A stretch of DNA of 64,000 nucleotides from contig NZ_AUBJ02000001.1 in the NCBI RefSeq assembly GCF_000429185.2, positions 868,001 through 932,000 on the forward strand, in the 5' to 3' direction. The notes under the pieces were generated by a model. That model ran no database searches, was not told the DNA's origin, and saw only the letters and a list, made by a program, of their open reading frames with translations. This DNA is from Actinoalloteichus caeruleus DSM 43889 (GTDB taxonomy: Bacteria > Actinomycetota > Actinomycetes > Mycobacteriales > Pseudonocardiaceae). A program made the translations under genes and the position numbers. Of this stretch, positions 36,266-45,086 are shown piece after piece; position 1 is the stretch's first letter, and each line of letters starts with the position of its first letter.

Positions 36266-36892
36266 TCAGTAGGCCGCGGTGACCTGGCGATCCCCGCTGG
36301 GGTTCTCCAGTTCGTCCAGCACGGCCACCGCGAGGTCCTCCGCCAAAATCCGGGAAGTTCCATCGGCGGCCGTGACCAGTGTGGTGGTGCCACGCCGGTA
36401 CCCACCGGTCCGACGGCCGGGTTCGAGCAACGCGGGCGGGCTCAGGTAGACCCAGTCGGCGGGGTGGACCCGGCAGGCGGCCAGCTGCGCGATGCTGGCG
36501 CCGGCGATGGCGCGCACGGCTGGCGGCACGTACCGCGCGTCGTCGAACACCAGGCCACCGGACGGCCCTCGCAGCGGAGCGGAACCGCCGATGACCAGGA
36601 CACGGGCGCCGGTCGCCTCGGCGGCGTCCAGCAGCGCCGTGGTGGTCGCGGTGACGGTGTCCTCCGCACCCGGGGCGGGTCGGGTGGCGCCGACCACCGC
36701 GTCGGCACCCTCGAACACCCCGGTCATGCGGTCGACATCGGTCACATCGCCGTGCGTGATCTCCACCTGCGCGGGCAGGTGTTCGGGACGCGTCTCCCGG
36801 AACACGGCGGTGACGTGGTGGCCCCGCTCGACGGCTTCGGTCACGACACGGGAACCGGCCATCCCGGCGGCTCCGACCACGATGATCCTCAT
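36266..36892 (-). CDS. NAD(P)-binding NmrA-like protein
   Basis: 208 residues. GAAGMAGSRVV is the Rossmann NAD(P) motif and GDVTD follows beta-3, with LVIGGSAPLR and DWVYLSPPALLEPG as in NAD(P)H-binding SDR-like (extended/atypical) proteins lacking the Tyr-Lys pair. Could be a redox sensor or reductase. Its ATG overlaps the stop of the EamA gene (ATGA), so it is translationally coupled downstream of that transporter. Confidence 0.85.
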   Translation of the reverse strand: MRIIVVGAAGMAGSRVVTEAVERGHHVTAVFRETRPEHLPAQVEITHGDVTDVDRMTGVFEGADAVVGATRPAPGAEDTVTATTTALLDAAEATGARVLVIGGSAPLRGPSGGLVFDDARYVPPAVRAIAGASIAQLAACRVHPADWVYLSPPALLEPGRRTGGYRRGTTTLVTAADGTSRILAEDLAVAVLDELENPSGDRQVTAAY

Positions 36893-37814
36893 GAGGTGGT
36901 TTCCTTTCGCTTGACTGTCCGAACGAGGTTCGGGGTGGCCTGGCTCGCCACGATCGCGGCCAGGCAGAGCGCGAACCCGACCAGTTGGAGGGGGCCGAGG
37001 AGCTCACCGAGCAGGACCGCCCCCAGCAGGGCCGCCACCAGCGGCGAGAGCAGGGTGAGCACGGCCACCGAGGTCACCGGGAGTGCCGTGATGCCCCGGA
37101 ACCACAGGATGTAGGCGAGGAGCCCGCCCGGCAGGCCCAGCCAGAGGTAGCCGAGCACGGCGGGGGTGTCGACCGGTGGCGGCGGGCCCTCGACCAGCAG
37201 CATGAGGGGTACCAGGAACAGACCACCGGCCGCGAGCTGCCAACCCGCGAACGCGGTCGCACCCACACCGGCCGGTCGTCCCCACCGTTTGGTCAACGTC
37301 ACCCCGAACGCCATCGCCGCCGCACCGCCCAGACCCGCGAGGAGCCCGACCGCGTCGAACACCGCGTCCGGACCGAGGACCACCAGGCCCACCCCCGCGA
37401 CCCCCGCGACCCCCACCCGATGCCCCGGACCGACGGGGCCTGCCGGAGCACCACCACCGCGAGGACCGCCACGACCAGCGGCTGGGCCGCGGCCAGGGTG
37501 GCGGCCACCCCGCCGGGAAGGCGCTCGGCGGCCACGAACAGCAGGGGGAGGAACACCCCGATGTTGAGCACCCCCAACACCGCCGCCCGCATCCACCACA
37601 CCCCACGCGGCAGCGCGCGAGTGATCGCCAACGCGACCAGCCCAGCCGGCAGGGCGCGCACGACGCCCGCGAACAGCGGATGGCCCGGGGGCAGCAGTTC
37701 GGTGGTGACCACGTAGGTCGTCCCCCACACCGCGGGCGCGAACGCCGTCGTGACGACACCCGCGACACCGGCCGCCGCGGGCACCGTGATCAGGTTTCTC
37801 ACGACGACCAGCAT
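36889..37814 (-). pseudogene. EamA/DMT-family transporter, one-base frameshift
   Basis: Two frames form ~309 residues with ten hydrophobic helices. Frame 1 (37814 to ~37425) is NLITVPAAAGVAGVVTTAFAPAVWGTTYVVTTELLPPG...LRQAPSVRG. Frame 2 (to 36889) resumes at HRVGVAGVAGVGLVVLGPD and contains WFRGITALPVTSVAVLTLLSPLVA. One extra base in the C run 37423-37426 (G run in the coding strand) joins them. A metabolite exporter of the DMT superfamily; substrate unknown. Divergent from the LysR gene, coupled to the downstream NmrA-like gene. Confidence 0.82.
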
Positions 37815-37823
37815 CACCGCCGA

Positions 37824-37864
37824 CGATCAATGAGTCCAACACATGGTTGTCATGGCATTGATCG
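37824..37864. promoter_or_regulatory. LysR-type operator between EamA and LysR genes
   Basis: CGATCAATG (37824-37832) and CATTGATCG (37856-37864) are perfect 9-base inverted repeats 23 bases apart. They are AT-rich and fill the space between the divergent starts. Confidence 0.6.
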
Positions 37865-37873
37865 ACGATCACG

Positions 37874-38773
37874 ATGGATTTCGTGGAACTTCACCAACTG
37901 CGGTATGTGGTCGCCGTCGCCGAGACGAACAACTTCACTCGGGCCGCCGAGCGGTGCCTGGTCGTCCAGTCCGCGCTCAGCCACCAGATCGCCCGCCTCG
38001 AACGGGAACTCGGCGCCCGCCTCTTCGACCGCACCAGCCGACGCGTGCGCCTGACACCCGCCGGCGCGGCGTTCCTCCCCCTGGCCCGCCAGTGCCTCGA
38101 CGCCGCGGAACGGGCCGCCGCCGAGGTCGCCGCGGCGGTCGGCCAGGTGCGGGGGCGCCTCACCGTCGGGGTGATCCCCACCGTCGCCGCGGTCGACATC
38201 CCAGCCGCCCTGCGGGCCTTCCGCCAGCGGTACCCCCACGTGCGGGTCGCCCTGCGGGTCGGGCCCAGCGAACACCTCGTCGACCAGGTCAGGAACGGCG
38301 AGATCGAGATCGGGTTCCTCGGGCTGCCGGTGACGTCCCGACCAGAGGGCGTCAGGGCGCGGCGACTGGCCCAGGACCGGTTGGTGGCGGTGGTCGCGCC
38401 CACCCACCCCCTGGCCCACGAGGCCGAGGTGGACCTGGCCCGACTGGGCGCCGAACCGTTCGTGGACCTCCCCGGGGGGACGGCGGGACGAGCGCAGTCC
38501 GACCAGGCGTTCGCCGCCGCCGGTGTCCACCGCGAGGTCGCCTTCGAGGTGACCACGGTGGACGTCATGATGGTGCGCCTGGTCCGCCAGAACCTCTGCG
38601 TGGCGCTGCTGCCCTCCCGCTACGCCCCCCACCTGTCGGGGGTGGTCACGGTCCCGGTCCGGGACGCTCCCACTCGGGTGGAGCACCTCATCTGGAACCA
38701 GGGGACCCTGACGCCGGCGGCGACGGCGTTCCTCGCGGAACTCGACATCACCTTCGACGGCGGGCGCGACTAG
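37874..38773 (+). CDS. LysR-family regulator of the EamA operon
   Basis: 299 residues, standard length. HTH: ELHQLRYVVAVAETNNFTRAAERCLVVQSALSHQIARLERELGARLFDRTSRRVRLTPAG. Effector domain from RGRLTVGVIPTVAAVDIP to the end. Related by pattern to regulators of divergent transporter/reductase genes; the operator at 37824-37864 overlaps the shared promoters. Confidence 0.92.
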   Translation: MDFVELHQLRYVVAVAETNNFTRAAERCLVVQSALSHQIARLERELGARLFDRTSRRVRLTPAGAAFLPLARQCLDAAERAAAEVAAAVGQVRGRLTVGVIPTVAAVDIPAALRAFRQRYPHVRVALRVGPSEHLVDQVRNGEIEIGFLGLPVTSRPEGVRARRLAQDRLVAVVAPTHPLAHEAEVDLARLGAEPFVDLPGGTAGRAQSDQAFAAAGVHREVAFEVTTVDVMMVRLVRQNLCVALLPSRYAPHLSGVVTVPVRDAPTRVEHLIWNQGTLTPAATAFLAELDITFDGGRD

Positions 38774-38895
38774 GCGCGGGCGCGTGCGGTCCGGCGCCAG
38801 CCCACCGTGCGCCACCCCTCGTTGGTGAGCCCACGGTGGTTCAGCTGGTCAGGGGTCCCGGGAGCTCAAGGACACCACCCGCCCCGCTGCCGAAC

Positions 38896-39444
38896 TCACC
38901 CGGTCGACGCGCTCGGGGCACACGTCCCCAACCACTGCTCGGCACCGTACTCCTCGTACCGCTCCACCTCGGTGAACCCCAGCCGCAGCGCCAAGCGCCT
39001 GGCGCGGTCGTTGGCGGTCCGGGTGCGCAGCACCACCTGCTCGCCGGGCAGCGCGGCGGCGAACCAGGCGAGGACCGCCGCGCACGCCTCGGTGGCGTAG
39101 CCCCGCCCCCACACCTCGGGGAGGAACAGGTAACCGAGTTCGACCTTCCCGGTGATCGGGCGGACCTGGCCCCCGTGCTCGGCGTCGCGCCGGTCGAGCG
39201 TGACGACACCGATCATCGTCCCGCCCAGTTCGACCACGAAGGAACCGGGTCGCCGCCCGGGCACCTCGGGCACCGCGCGTTCGAGTTCGGCGTGCGGGCG
39301 GGACCCGCCGATGTGCGTACCCACCTCGGGCGAGGCGAAGAGCTCGACGAACCTCGCGCGGTCCCGGGCCTCGGACTCGCGGAGCACGAGCCGATCGGTC
39401 CTGATCGGGGCGGGCGGCCAGGTGACGGGTCCGAGCTCAGTCAT
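38896..39444 (-). CDS. GNAT-family N-acetyltransferase
   Basis: 182 residues of the RimJ/RimL-like subgroup: IRTDRLVLRESEARDRARFVELFASPEVG start, then GVVTLDRRDAEHG, LGYLFLPEVWGRGYATEACAAVLAWF (acetyl-CoA pyrophosphate loop as GRGYAT) and NDRARRLALRLGFTEVERY. Transfers acetyl from acetyl-CoA to an amine of unknown identity. Convergent with LysR. Confidence 0.87.
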   Translation of the reverse strand: MTELGPVTWPPAPIRTDRLVLRESEARDRARFVELFASPEVGTHIGGSRPHAELERAVPEVPGRRPGSFVVELGGTMIGVVTLDRRDAEHGGQVRPITGKVELGYLFLPEVWGRGYATEACAAVLAWFAAALPGEQVVLRTRTANDRARRLALRLGFTEVERYEEYGAEQWLGTCAPSASTG

Positions 39445-39614
39445 CAGGTCACCCTAGAGACCGGGGCCCGCCAGGATCCCGGCGGCTGCCGCGTCGCCCG
39501 ACCGGCCCTGGCCGCTCCGGGTGAGACCGGAACCACCCGCGACGGGCATGGGTGCCAGGGCCACCCGGGACCTCTGGCTCCACGTGACGGCAGCACCTGC
39601 TGGGGGGTGGCCGG

Positions 39615-40227
39615 TCACTCCGTGACCAGCAGGCAGGCGTAGCCGAAGGTGTCCAGATCGTCGGCGTGCACGCCGCGCAGCCAGCAGTTGACTCGTTGCC
39701 CGGTACCCACCAGCGCGGGCTCGAACACGTTGTCGTCGCTGCCCGGCGGTCCCCAGTGGTCCCCGCCGGTCACCCGCGAGGTCGTGCGCGTCTCGTCCAC
39801 GGTGAAGATGTCGGTGGCGTAGGCGTTGTCCCGGTCGAAGTCCACCAGGGAATCCACCATGCTCACCGAACACCACGCCAGGAACGGGCTGATGAACCCG
39901 ATGTCGAGGGTCACGCTGGCCGAGCCACCGAGGCCCGGGGAGGGAGGGAGATCGGCAGCATCCCGTCCCAGGCGCCCACCGCGGCCTTCCCCCGGAACTC
40001 CTCGTCGGTCATGTCGGCTGGTGCCGTTGAACGCTGCCCAGCGGACCCGGTGCGTGTTCCGGGGAGTACCGAGAAGGTGAAGGGGTCGTGTCCTCGTCGG
40101 CCGCGACCGCGCCGGTCTGGATCGGGTCGACGTCGGAGGCACCGCAGCGGGGGCGGTCCATGAGCTTCACCGTCGCCGCGTGCCGGTGATGGGGGGTGAG
40201 CCCGGAGAACCGTTGGAAACACGGCAA
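39615..40227 (-). pseudogene. Unrecognised protein, two one-base frameshifts
   Basis: Three frames read in succession give one coherent ~205-residue product. First PCFQRFSGLTPHHRHAATV...AADEDTTP, then FTFSVLPGTRTGSAG...DMTDEEFRGKAAVGAWDGMLPISLPP, then GLGGSASVTLDIGFISPFLAWC...FEPALVGTGQRVNCWLRGVHADD to LLVTE. Both joins need one added base at G runs on the + strand (40083-40086 and 39937-39940). Family not recognised. Confidence 0.6.
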
Positions 40228-40363
40228 CGCGGCCGAGGTGTGCGGGCAGAGCAGCTCGTCGGCGCAGGGGTGGTCGGCGAGCTAGCCGGAGCGGCGCAGG
40301 GAACCCGTTGCCCGGGCGCCCGGGAGGGCGCGGTCACCCTTGCCGACGAGTGTCGCCTCCGTA

Positions 40364-40771
40364 TCACTCCGCGGTGGTCGGGGGCTCGGTCAGGAAGGGG
40401 CGCACCTCCAACCACTCGTGGATCGGTTCGCCACCCGCCCCCGGAGCCGCCGACAGCTCGCCGGCCAGTTCCAGTGCCCGTTCGTAGGTGTCGACATCGA
40501 TCACCATCCACCCGGCGATCACGTCCTTGGTCTCGGCGAACGGGCCGTGGGTGACTGGTGGGCGCCCCGGCCCGTCGTAGCGGACGAAGGTGCCCTCGGG
40601 GGAGAGCGCCTGGGCGTCGACGAACTCGCCAGTGCTCCTGAGCCGATCGGCGAAGTCGTTCATGTACTGGACGTGAGCCTCGACCTCCTCCGGCGCCCAC
40701 TGGGCCATGGGCACGTCGTTGACCGAGGCCGGTGCCCCTCGGTAGTGCTTGAGCAGCAGGTACTTGGCCAT
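40364..40771 (-). CDS. YciI/YCII-related protein
   Basis: 135 residues. MAKYLLLKHYRGAP at the N-terminus, TGEFVDAQALSPEG and the glycine-rich FAETKDVIAGWMVIDVDTYERALELAGEL are typical of the YCII-related DGPF group (ferredoxin-like fold). AAGGAG is well placed before ATG 40771. In other genomes these genes often sit beside an ECF sigma factor; none is here. Function unknown. Confidence 0.87.
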   Translation of the reverse strand: MAKYLLLKHYRGAPASVNDVPMAQWAPEEVEAHVQYMNDFADRLRSTGEFVDAQALSPEGTFVRYDGPGRPPVTHGPFAETKDVIAGWMVIDVDTYERALELAGELSAAPGAGGEPIHEWLEVRPFLTEPPTTAE

Positions 40772-40992
40772 CGGGGTCTCCTTGTCGTGTTCCTCGCGGG
40801 GGCACGGAGGGTGGGCGTGCTCTCGGCCTCCCTGTCTACACCGCCGCACCGACGCCCCCGGTCGTCGATGCTCGGTCGGCGACCGGGGGATCGCGTCCAC
40901 CGGATCAGCACCCTGGCACCCGGCGTCCGGGTCTCGGAACCGCGAGCCACGGGATAGCCGCCCCTCGGCGCGCGAGGGCACCCCCACAACCC

Positions 40993-41028
40993 GCTTACCG
41001 CACATAAGCGCGATTATGCGCGGTAAGC
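40993..41028. repeat. Dif/recombination-site-like palindrome
   Basis: GCTTACCGCACATAA and TTATGCGCGGTAAGC, 15-base arms with one mismatch, flank a six-base centre GCGCGA. The layout (11-base half sites ending ATAA and starting TTAT around a six-base spacer) is that of XerC/XerD-type sites, though the sequence is not a canonical dif. A hairpin or operator is the alternative. Confidence 0.45.
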
Positions 41029-41053
41029 GTCACGCGCTGACCTGCACACGGTA

Positions 41054-41083
41054 TTTCGTATCGTTTGGTTGGTGACTACGAAA
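41054..41083. promoter_or_regulatory. Second AT-rich dyad with leaderless-type -10 box
   Basis: TTTCGTA (41054-41060) and TACGAAA (41077-41083) are inverted repeats 16 bases apart. TATCGT (41059-41064) lies exactly seven bases before GTG 41072, the spacing seen for leaderless genes in this window. Confidence 0.4.
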
Positions 41084-41317
41084 CGAAACCAACGGAAAGG
41101 CGGGGGAAGAGTAGGGGCTCAGCGAAGGGGGCGGGGCGGTCGTCCCCGCGCGAGGACAACCCCCAAGTCCGCGCCGCTCCGCCGGGTTCAGGGGCGCGGG
41201 TGCCTCGACGGTGACGTCGTGAACCCCGCGCCCCTGGGTCGAGGGGCGCCTGGGCGGGGTGGAGCAGGGATCTTCGCCGGCGTAGCCACACCGGGCTGTT
41301 CCGTCACGGTGACGTAA
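41072..41317 (+). CDS. Possible leaderless small basic protein
   Basis: An 81-residue frame starting MTTKRNQRKGGG, very rich in Arg/Gly/Lys in the first half. The promoter spacing supports it, but the composition could be a by-product of GC-rich DNA. No family recognised. Confidence 0.2.
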   Translation: MTTKRNQRKGGGRVGAQRRGRGGRPRARTTPKSAPLRRVQGRGCLDGDVVNPAPLGRGAPGRGGAGIFAGVATPGCSVTVT

Positions 41318-42212
41318 GAACGGCCGGCGGGTTCCCCCGCCCTGACCACGGATTCGCCCCGAGCGGTGGGGCAGCGGTAACGGTGCCCGTGGCGCCGCAC
41401 ACCGAGCGGGCCTGTCCCCTGCCATCCCGCCGGCCCTGGCCCAGGCGGACCTGGGCAGAGGTGGACCACCACGGGGTATGCGGGACGTTCTCCCGAGGAA
41501 CCCCGGGGCGCCGGTCCTGGGCGCGACGGCCGCGCGCCTCACCCGAACCGGCGAGGGGCGCACCGGGAGCCGGTGGGCAGCCGAACAGCGTCCAGATCCG
41601 GGAAGGCGCGGGACCGTCGGCCTCACGCGGACGGTCCTCGGTCGCGGCGGCGTCCCCGAAGGGACCACGGTGAGGACTGGGACTGGACGGCAGCGGATCG
41701 GCGGGGAACCGCGCTCACGGCATCGCGCACGCCCCATGCGGCCGACGGGTCAACCCCACCACGAGAGGACCGGCTCCTGGTCGCACCGCGTGGCTCAGGG
41801 GACCCGCGGGAAACGACCGGCGCCGGCCGCCGGTGACGTGCCGTCCCCTGGGACGGCCACGGTCGGGCACCGACGGCCGCCGCGCGCCGGTCCGGGAAGC
41901 GTGAGCAGTCGAGGTGGCCAGGCGGAGAGGCCGCTCCAAGCCTGGTCGAGGGCCCTCACGGCCGATGAGCCGAAACCGGCTGTGGGTGTGCCCATCCGGT
42001 GCCGCCCAGGGCGGAGGGCCACGGCCGTCGGGGACCCGGCTTCCCCGCGCGCCGGCGGCCGTTCGTCTGGCTTGCCCCGCGGGCCGGTGCACCCCGCCGC
42101 CCCGGCCCACGTCTCCCACGGTCCACGGCGACAGCGGGGCTCCCGACCGGGCGGGCGGAACGCTGAGCTACCGGTCCCGGGCGTGCCGCCCCGCGGCGTA
42201 CCGCGTGGGCGG

Positions 42213-42983
42213 TCAGCGACTGGTGTACCCGGCGTCGGCGTGGATCACCGACCCGGTGACGTAGGAGGAGAGGTCGGAGGCCAGCCAGAGACTGGCCTGC
42301 GCCACCTCACGAGGTTGGCCGAAACGGCCCAGCAGGCTCAGCTGGGGTGCGTACTGCTCCTCGGTGAGGCCGAGCTGTTCCAGCGCGCCCCGCAGCATCG
42401 GGGTGTCGATCGCTCCCGGGGCGACCGCGTTCACCCGGATTCCGTGTGCGCCGTTCTCCAGGGCCGCCGTCTTGGTGAGGCCGTTGACGCCGTGCTTCGC
42501 GGCCACGTAGGCGGGGTTGTGGGGTTGGGGGCGGAAGCCGCTGACCGAGGAGATGTTGACGATGGAACCGCCCTCGCCCTGGCGGAGGAGCTGGCGGAGC
42601 TCCCACTTCATCGACAACGCGGTGCCCTTGAGGTCGACCGCCAGCACCCGGTCCCAGTACTGCTCGTCGAAGTCGGAGACAGGCTGGTCGTCGGGGGCCA
42701 CGGCGGCGTTGTTCACGGCGACGTCCAGCCTCCCGTACCGCTCGACGGTCGCGGCGACCAGCGCCTGGACCTGGTCGCTGACGGCGACGTTGACCTGGTG
42801 GAACAGGGCACTGCCGCCCTCGGACTCGATGTCGGCGGCGACGGCCCTGCCCCGTTCCTCGTTCAGGTCGGCGACCACCACCCGGGCCCCGGCCTCGGCG
42901 AACAGCTTGGCGGTGGCCTCGCCCATGCCCATGGCCGCGCCGGTCACGATCGCGACCTTGCCTTCGAGAATGGGGAACGTCAT
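42213..42983 (-). CDS. Short-chain dehydrogenase/reductase (glucose dehydrogenase-like)
   Basis: 256 residues with all classical SDR motifs: TGAAMGMG, VADLN (NAD-type acidic residue), AVNNAAVAP, ISSVSGF (Ser), YVAAK (Tyr-Lys), NAVAPGAIDTPM and YVTGSVIHADAGYTSR. GGAAGGAAC before ATG 42983. Oxidoreductase of unknown alcohol/ketone substrate; no regulator adjacent. Confidence 0.9.
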   Translation of the reverse strand: MTFPILEGKVAIVTGAAMGMGEATAKLFAEAGARVVVADLNEERGRAVAADIESEGGSALFHQVNVAVSDQVQALVAATVERYGRLDVAVNNAAVAPDDQPVSDFDEQYWDRVLAVDLKGTALSMKWELRQLLRQGEGGSIVNISSVSGFRPQPHNPAYVAAKHGVNGLTKTAALENGAHGIRVNAVAPGAIDTPMLRGALEQLGLTEEQYAPQLSLLGRFGQPREVAQASLWLASDLSSYVTGSVIHADAGYTSR

Positions 42984-43116
42984 CGGTGGTGTTCCTTCCG
43001 TCGTGGGTGCGTCCCGCACGCCGTCAACCCGGCTGACGGGTCGGTGTCGTCCGGTCGCAGCCAGTATCGGCACCGCACCGGGTTCCGCGCTGGACGGCGC
43101 GCGGGGTCGTTCTCCC

Positions 43117-44229
43117 TCAATCCGAGGTGGAGGCGATCCGCACGTCCTGGGTGTCGTGGTCGGAGAGGAACGACGCCAGCGCGCGGCCTTCCTCGACCAC
43201 CGCGTCGCGGTCGACCGTGGACAGGGGCGACAACGGCGTGACGACCACGGTCGCGGAGTCGACGGTCCACGTCGCGCGGACGCGCCCGTCGACCAGGACG
43301 ACGCGGGCTCCCTCGACGGACAGGCGGCGGTGGGCGGTGTCGATGATCCGGGTCCGGTCGTGGTAGCCCAGGATCGCGTTGTCGAAGGCAGGGAGGAACC
43401 GGACCGGGGCGGGCGTGTCGGGGTCCGGGCGGGGCGCGTCGGGCAGGTCGAGCAGTTCGCGGCCCCGTGCGTCCCGGAAGGAGACCAGTTCCTCGCGGAT
43501 CGAGGCGACCGCCGCGGGCAGACCGGTCAGGCCGCACCAGGCCCGCAGGTCGGCCGAGGCCGCCGGCCCGAACGCGGCGAGGTACCGGCGGAGCAGCGCC
43601 GCGCCGACCGCGTCGGGCTCCCCCTCGGCGGGTGACTCGGCGGGCTCCCGGCCCAACCAGGAGGCGAGCGGGCGGTACCGTGCTCCGGCCCTCGTTCGCC
43701 ACAGCCCGCGGGGCGGTATCTGCACCGTGGGGATGAGGGCGGCGACCAGCATCTCCCCCAGTGGTCGTGGGCCGACCCCGGGCCAGTCGTCGGCCACCGC
43801 GCGCGCCAGCTCCGACATCGACCGGGGCTCGCCGTCCGCCAGCACCGCGCGACCCGCCGCGGCGAGCGCGTCGAGGTCCACCCCGGTCAGCGCGTCGCGG
43901 TAGACACCCAGCACTCGTTGGCGCAGCATCCCGTCGTGGCGGCTGCGCCAGGCCAGCGCGTCCTCGGCGGTGAGGAGGTGGACGGTCCGGCGCATCAGGT
44001 GCGCCCGCACCACGCGGCGGCCGGTCAACGGCTCCGAGAGCGCGTCCGGGCGGAAGGCGCGGAGCCGCGACCAGAGCCCGACGAACGGTTCCTGCGGTTC
44101 CTGTGCCTGGAGCCCGCCCAGGTGGGCGACGGTGTCGAGGACCGGGAGGTGCGCGCGGTCGAGCAGGAGTTGCCTGGCCAGTGTCGCGCGGTTGAGCGCC
44201 CGGGTGTCGAGGACGGTCGTCGGGCTCAT
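43117..44229 (-). CDS. Winged-helix DNA-binding protein (HTH_42/YcaQ-like)
   Basis: 370 residues with the three-winged-helix pattern of the AlkX/YcaQ-like family: LARQLLLDRAHLPVLDTVAHLGGLQAQEPQEPFVGLWSRL, RRVVRAHLMRRTVHLL, and FLPAFDNAILGYHDRTRI. Family members include DNA glycosylases that open interstrand crosslinks made by natural products (for example AlkZ), so it may repair DNA damaged by an antibiotic. The full QxQ catalytic motif reads LQAQEPQ here. GAGGAGAAC before the start. Confidence 0.83.
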   Translation of the reverse strand: MSPTTVLDTRALNRATLARQLLLDRAHLPVLDTVAHLGGLQAQEPQEPFVGLWSRLRAFRPDALSEPLTGRRVVRAHLMRRTVHLLTAEDALAWRSRHDGMLRQRVLGVYRDALTGVDLDALAAAGRAVLADGEPRSMSELARAVADDWPGVGPRPLGEMLVAALIPTVQIPPRGLWRTRAGARYRPLASWLGREPAESPAEGEPDAVGAALLRRYLAAFGPAASADLRAWCGLTGLPAAVASIREELVSFRDARGRELLDLPDAPRPDPDTPAPVRFLPAFDNAILGYHDRTRIIDTAHRRLSVEGARVVLVDGRVRATWTVDSATVVVTPLSPLSTVDRDAVVEEGRALASFLSDHDTQDVRIASTSD

Positions 44230-44423
44230 GGGGCGGCGTTCTCCTCGAGGTGCGGTGGGTGCGGTGGGTGCGCGGGGAGGTGGCGGTGTCGTGCGCGACC
44301 GGGGCGGGGCGTGGAAAGGGGGTGGGAGCGGGCCCGGCCGCGACCGGGGTCGTCGTGCTGGGGAGCGGACCGACGCGGGCTGGGGCGGGGCCCGGAAGGG
44401 GACCGGGCACCGCCCCCGTCCGG

Positions 44424-44996
44424 TCAGCTCGAGGTCTGCCCGTCCAGCGTCTCCCGCAGGATGTCGGCGTGTCCGGCGTGCTGGGCGGTCTCGATGATCA
44501 CGTGCGCCACCACCCGTCGGATGCTGTGCACCGTGCCGGGCTGGTGCCAGGGTGCCTCGGGCAGGGGGTGGGCGGTCGAGAGGTCGGGCACGCCGTTGAT
44601 GATCTCCTCCGTGCGGGCGGCGACCTGCTCGTAGCGGGTGAGGATGCCGGCGAGGGTGTCCTGCGGCGACCACTGGAAGTCGTTCTGGTGGTCGATCATC
44701 CACTGGGGGAACTCACGTGCGGTGCCGGCGGCCACGTCGTCCCAGGTGACGCCCTCGGGCAGCTCGTAGCGCAGGGCCGACGGGCCGTGGAGCACGAAGT
44801 TCATCCACTCCTCCTCCGCGCTGGTCACGTGCTTGACGATTCCGCCCAGGCACAGCGCGCTGGCGGTGGGCCGTTCGGCGAGCTGCTGGTCGCTGAGCCC
44901 CTGGACGGTCGTGATCAGGGCGGCGCGGGCGGCGGCGAGCGCGTCGAGCAGGTCGGCCCGCTCGGTGTCGAGAGCGGCGGCGGGGGTGGTGGACAC
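44424..44996 (-). CDS. DinB/DUF664 family protein
   Basis: 190 residues: ERADLLDALAAARAALITTVQGLSDQQLAERPTASALCLGGIVKHVTSAEEEWMNF (first metal-His helix), DDVAAGTAREFPQWMIDHQN and RRVVAHVIIETAQHAGHADILRETLDG (second His pair). Four-helix, probably metal-binding mycothiol-transferase-like enzyme. GTG 44996 with GGAGACCCC. Divergent from YafY, a pairing common in actinomycetes. Confidence 0.87.
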   Translation of the reverse strand: MSTTPAAALDTERADLLDALAAARAALITTVQGLSDQQLAERPTASALCLGGIVKHVTSAEEEWMNFVLHGPSALRYELPEGVTWDDVAAGTAREFPQWMIDHQNDFQWSPQDTLAGILTRYEQVAARTEEIINGVPDLSTAHPLPEAPWHQPGTVHSIRRVVAHVIIETAQHAGHADILRETLDGQTSS

Positions 44997-45054
44997 GGGG
45001 TCTCCGTCCTCGTGGTGGGTGTCGTTGACTGGCACGTCGCCCACGATGGCACCG

Positions 45055-45079
45055 GAAGAGGACAGGGTGTGTCCGCTTC
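45055..45079. promoter_or_regulatory. Operator of the YafY regulator
   Basis: GAAGAGGACA-N5-TGTCCGCTTC, 9 of 10 arm positions complementary, directly before the YafY start and between the divergent DinB and YafY genes. Probable self-binding site. Confidence 0.6.
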
Positions 45080-45086
45080 TTCGGGC

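Larger units (their letters stand above)
40772..42212. other. 1.4-kb region without a convincing gene but with two strong dyads
   Basis: Chance-like GC-rich frames only. Exceptions are the dyads at 40993-41028 and 41054-41083 and a possible leaderless small basic ORF at 41072. Nothing recognisable between 41318 and 42212. Confidence 0.5.

Noticed and set aside
41478-43241. 587-codon open frame on the + strand
   Set aside because: It is the opposite-strand shadow of the SDR gene (42213-42983) plus GC-rich spacer.
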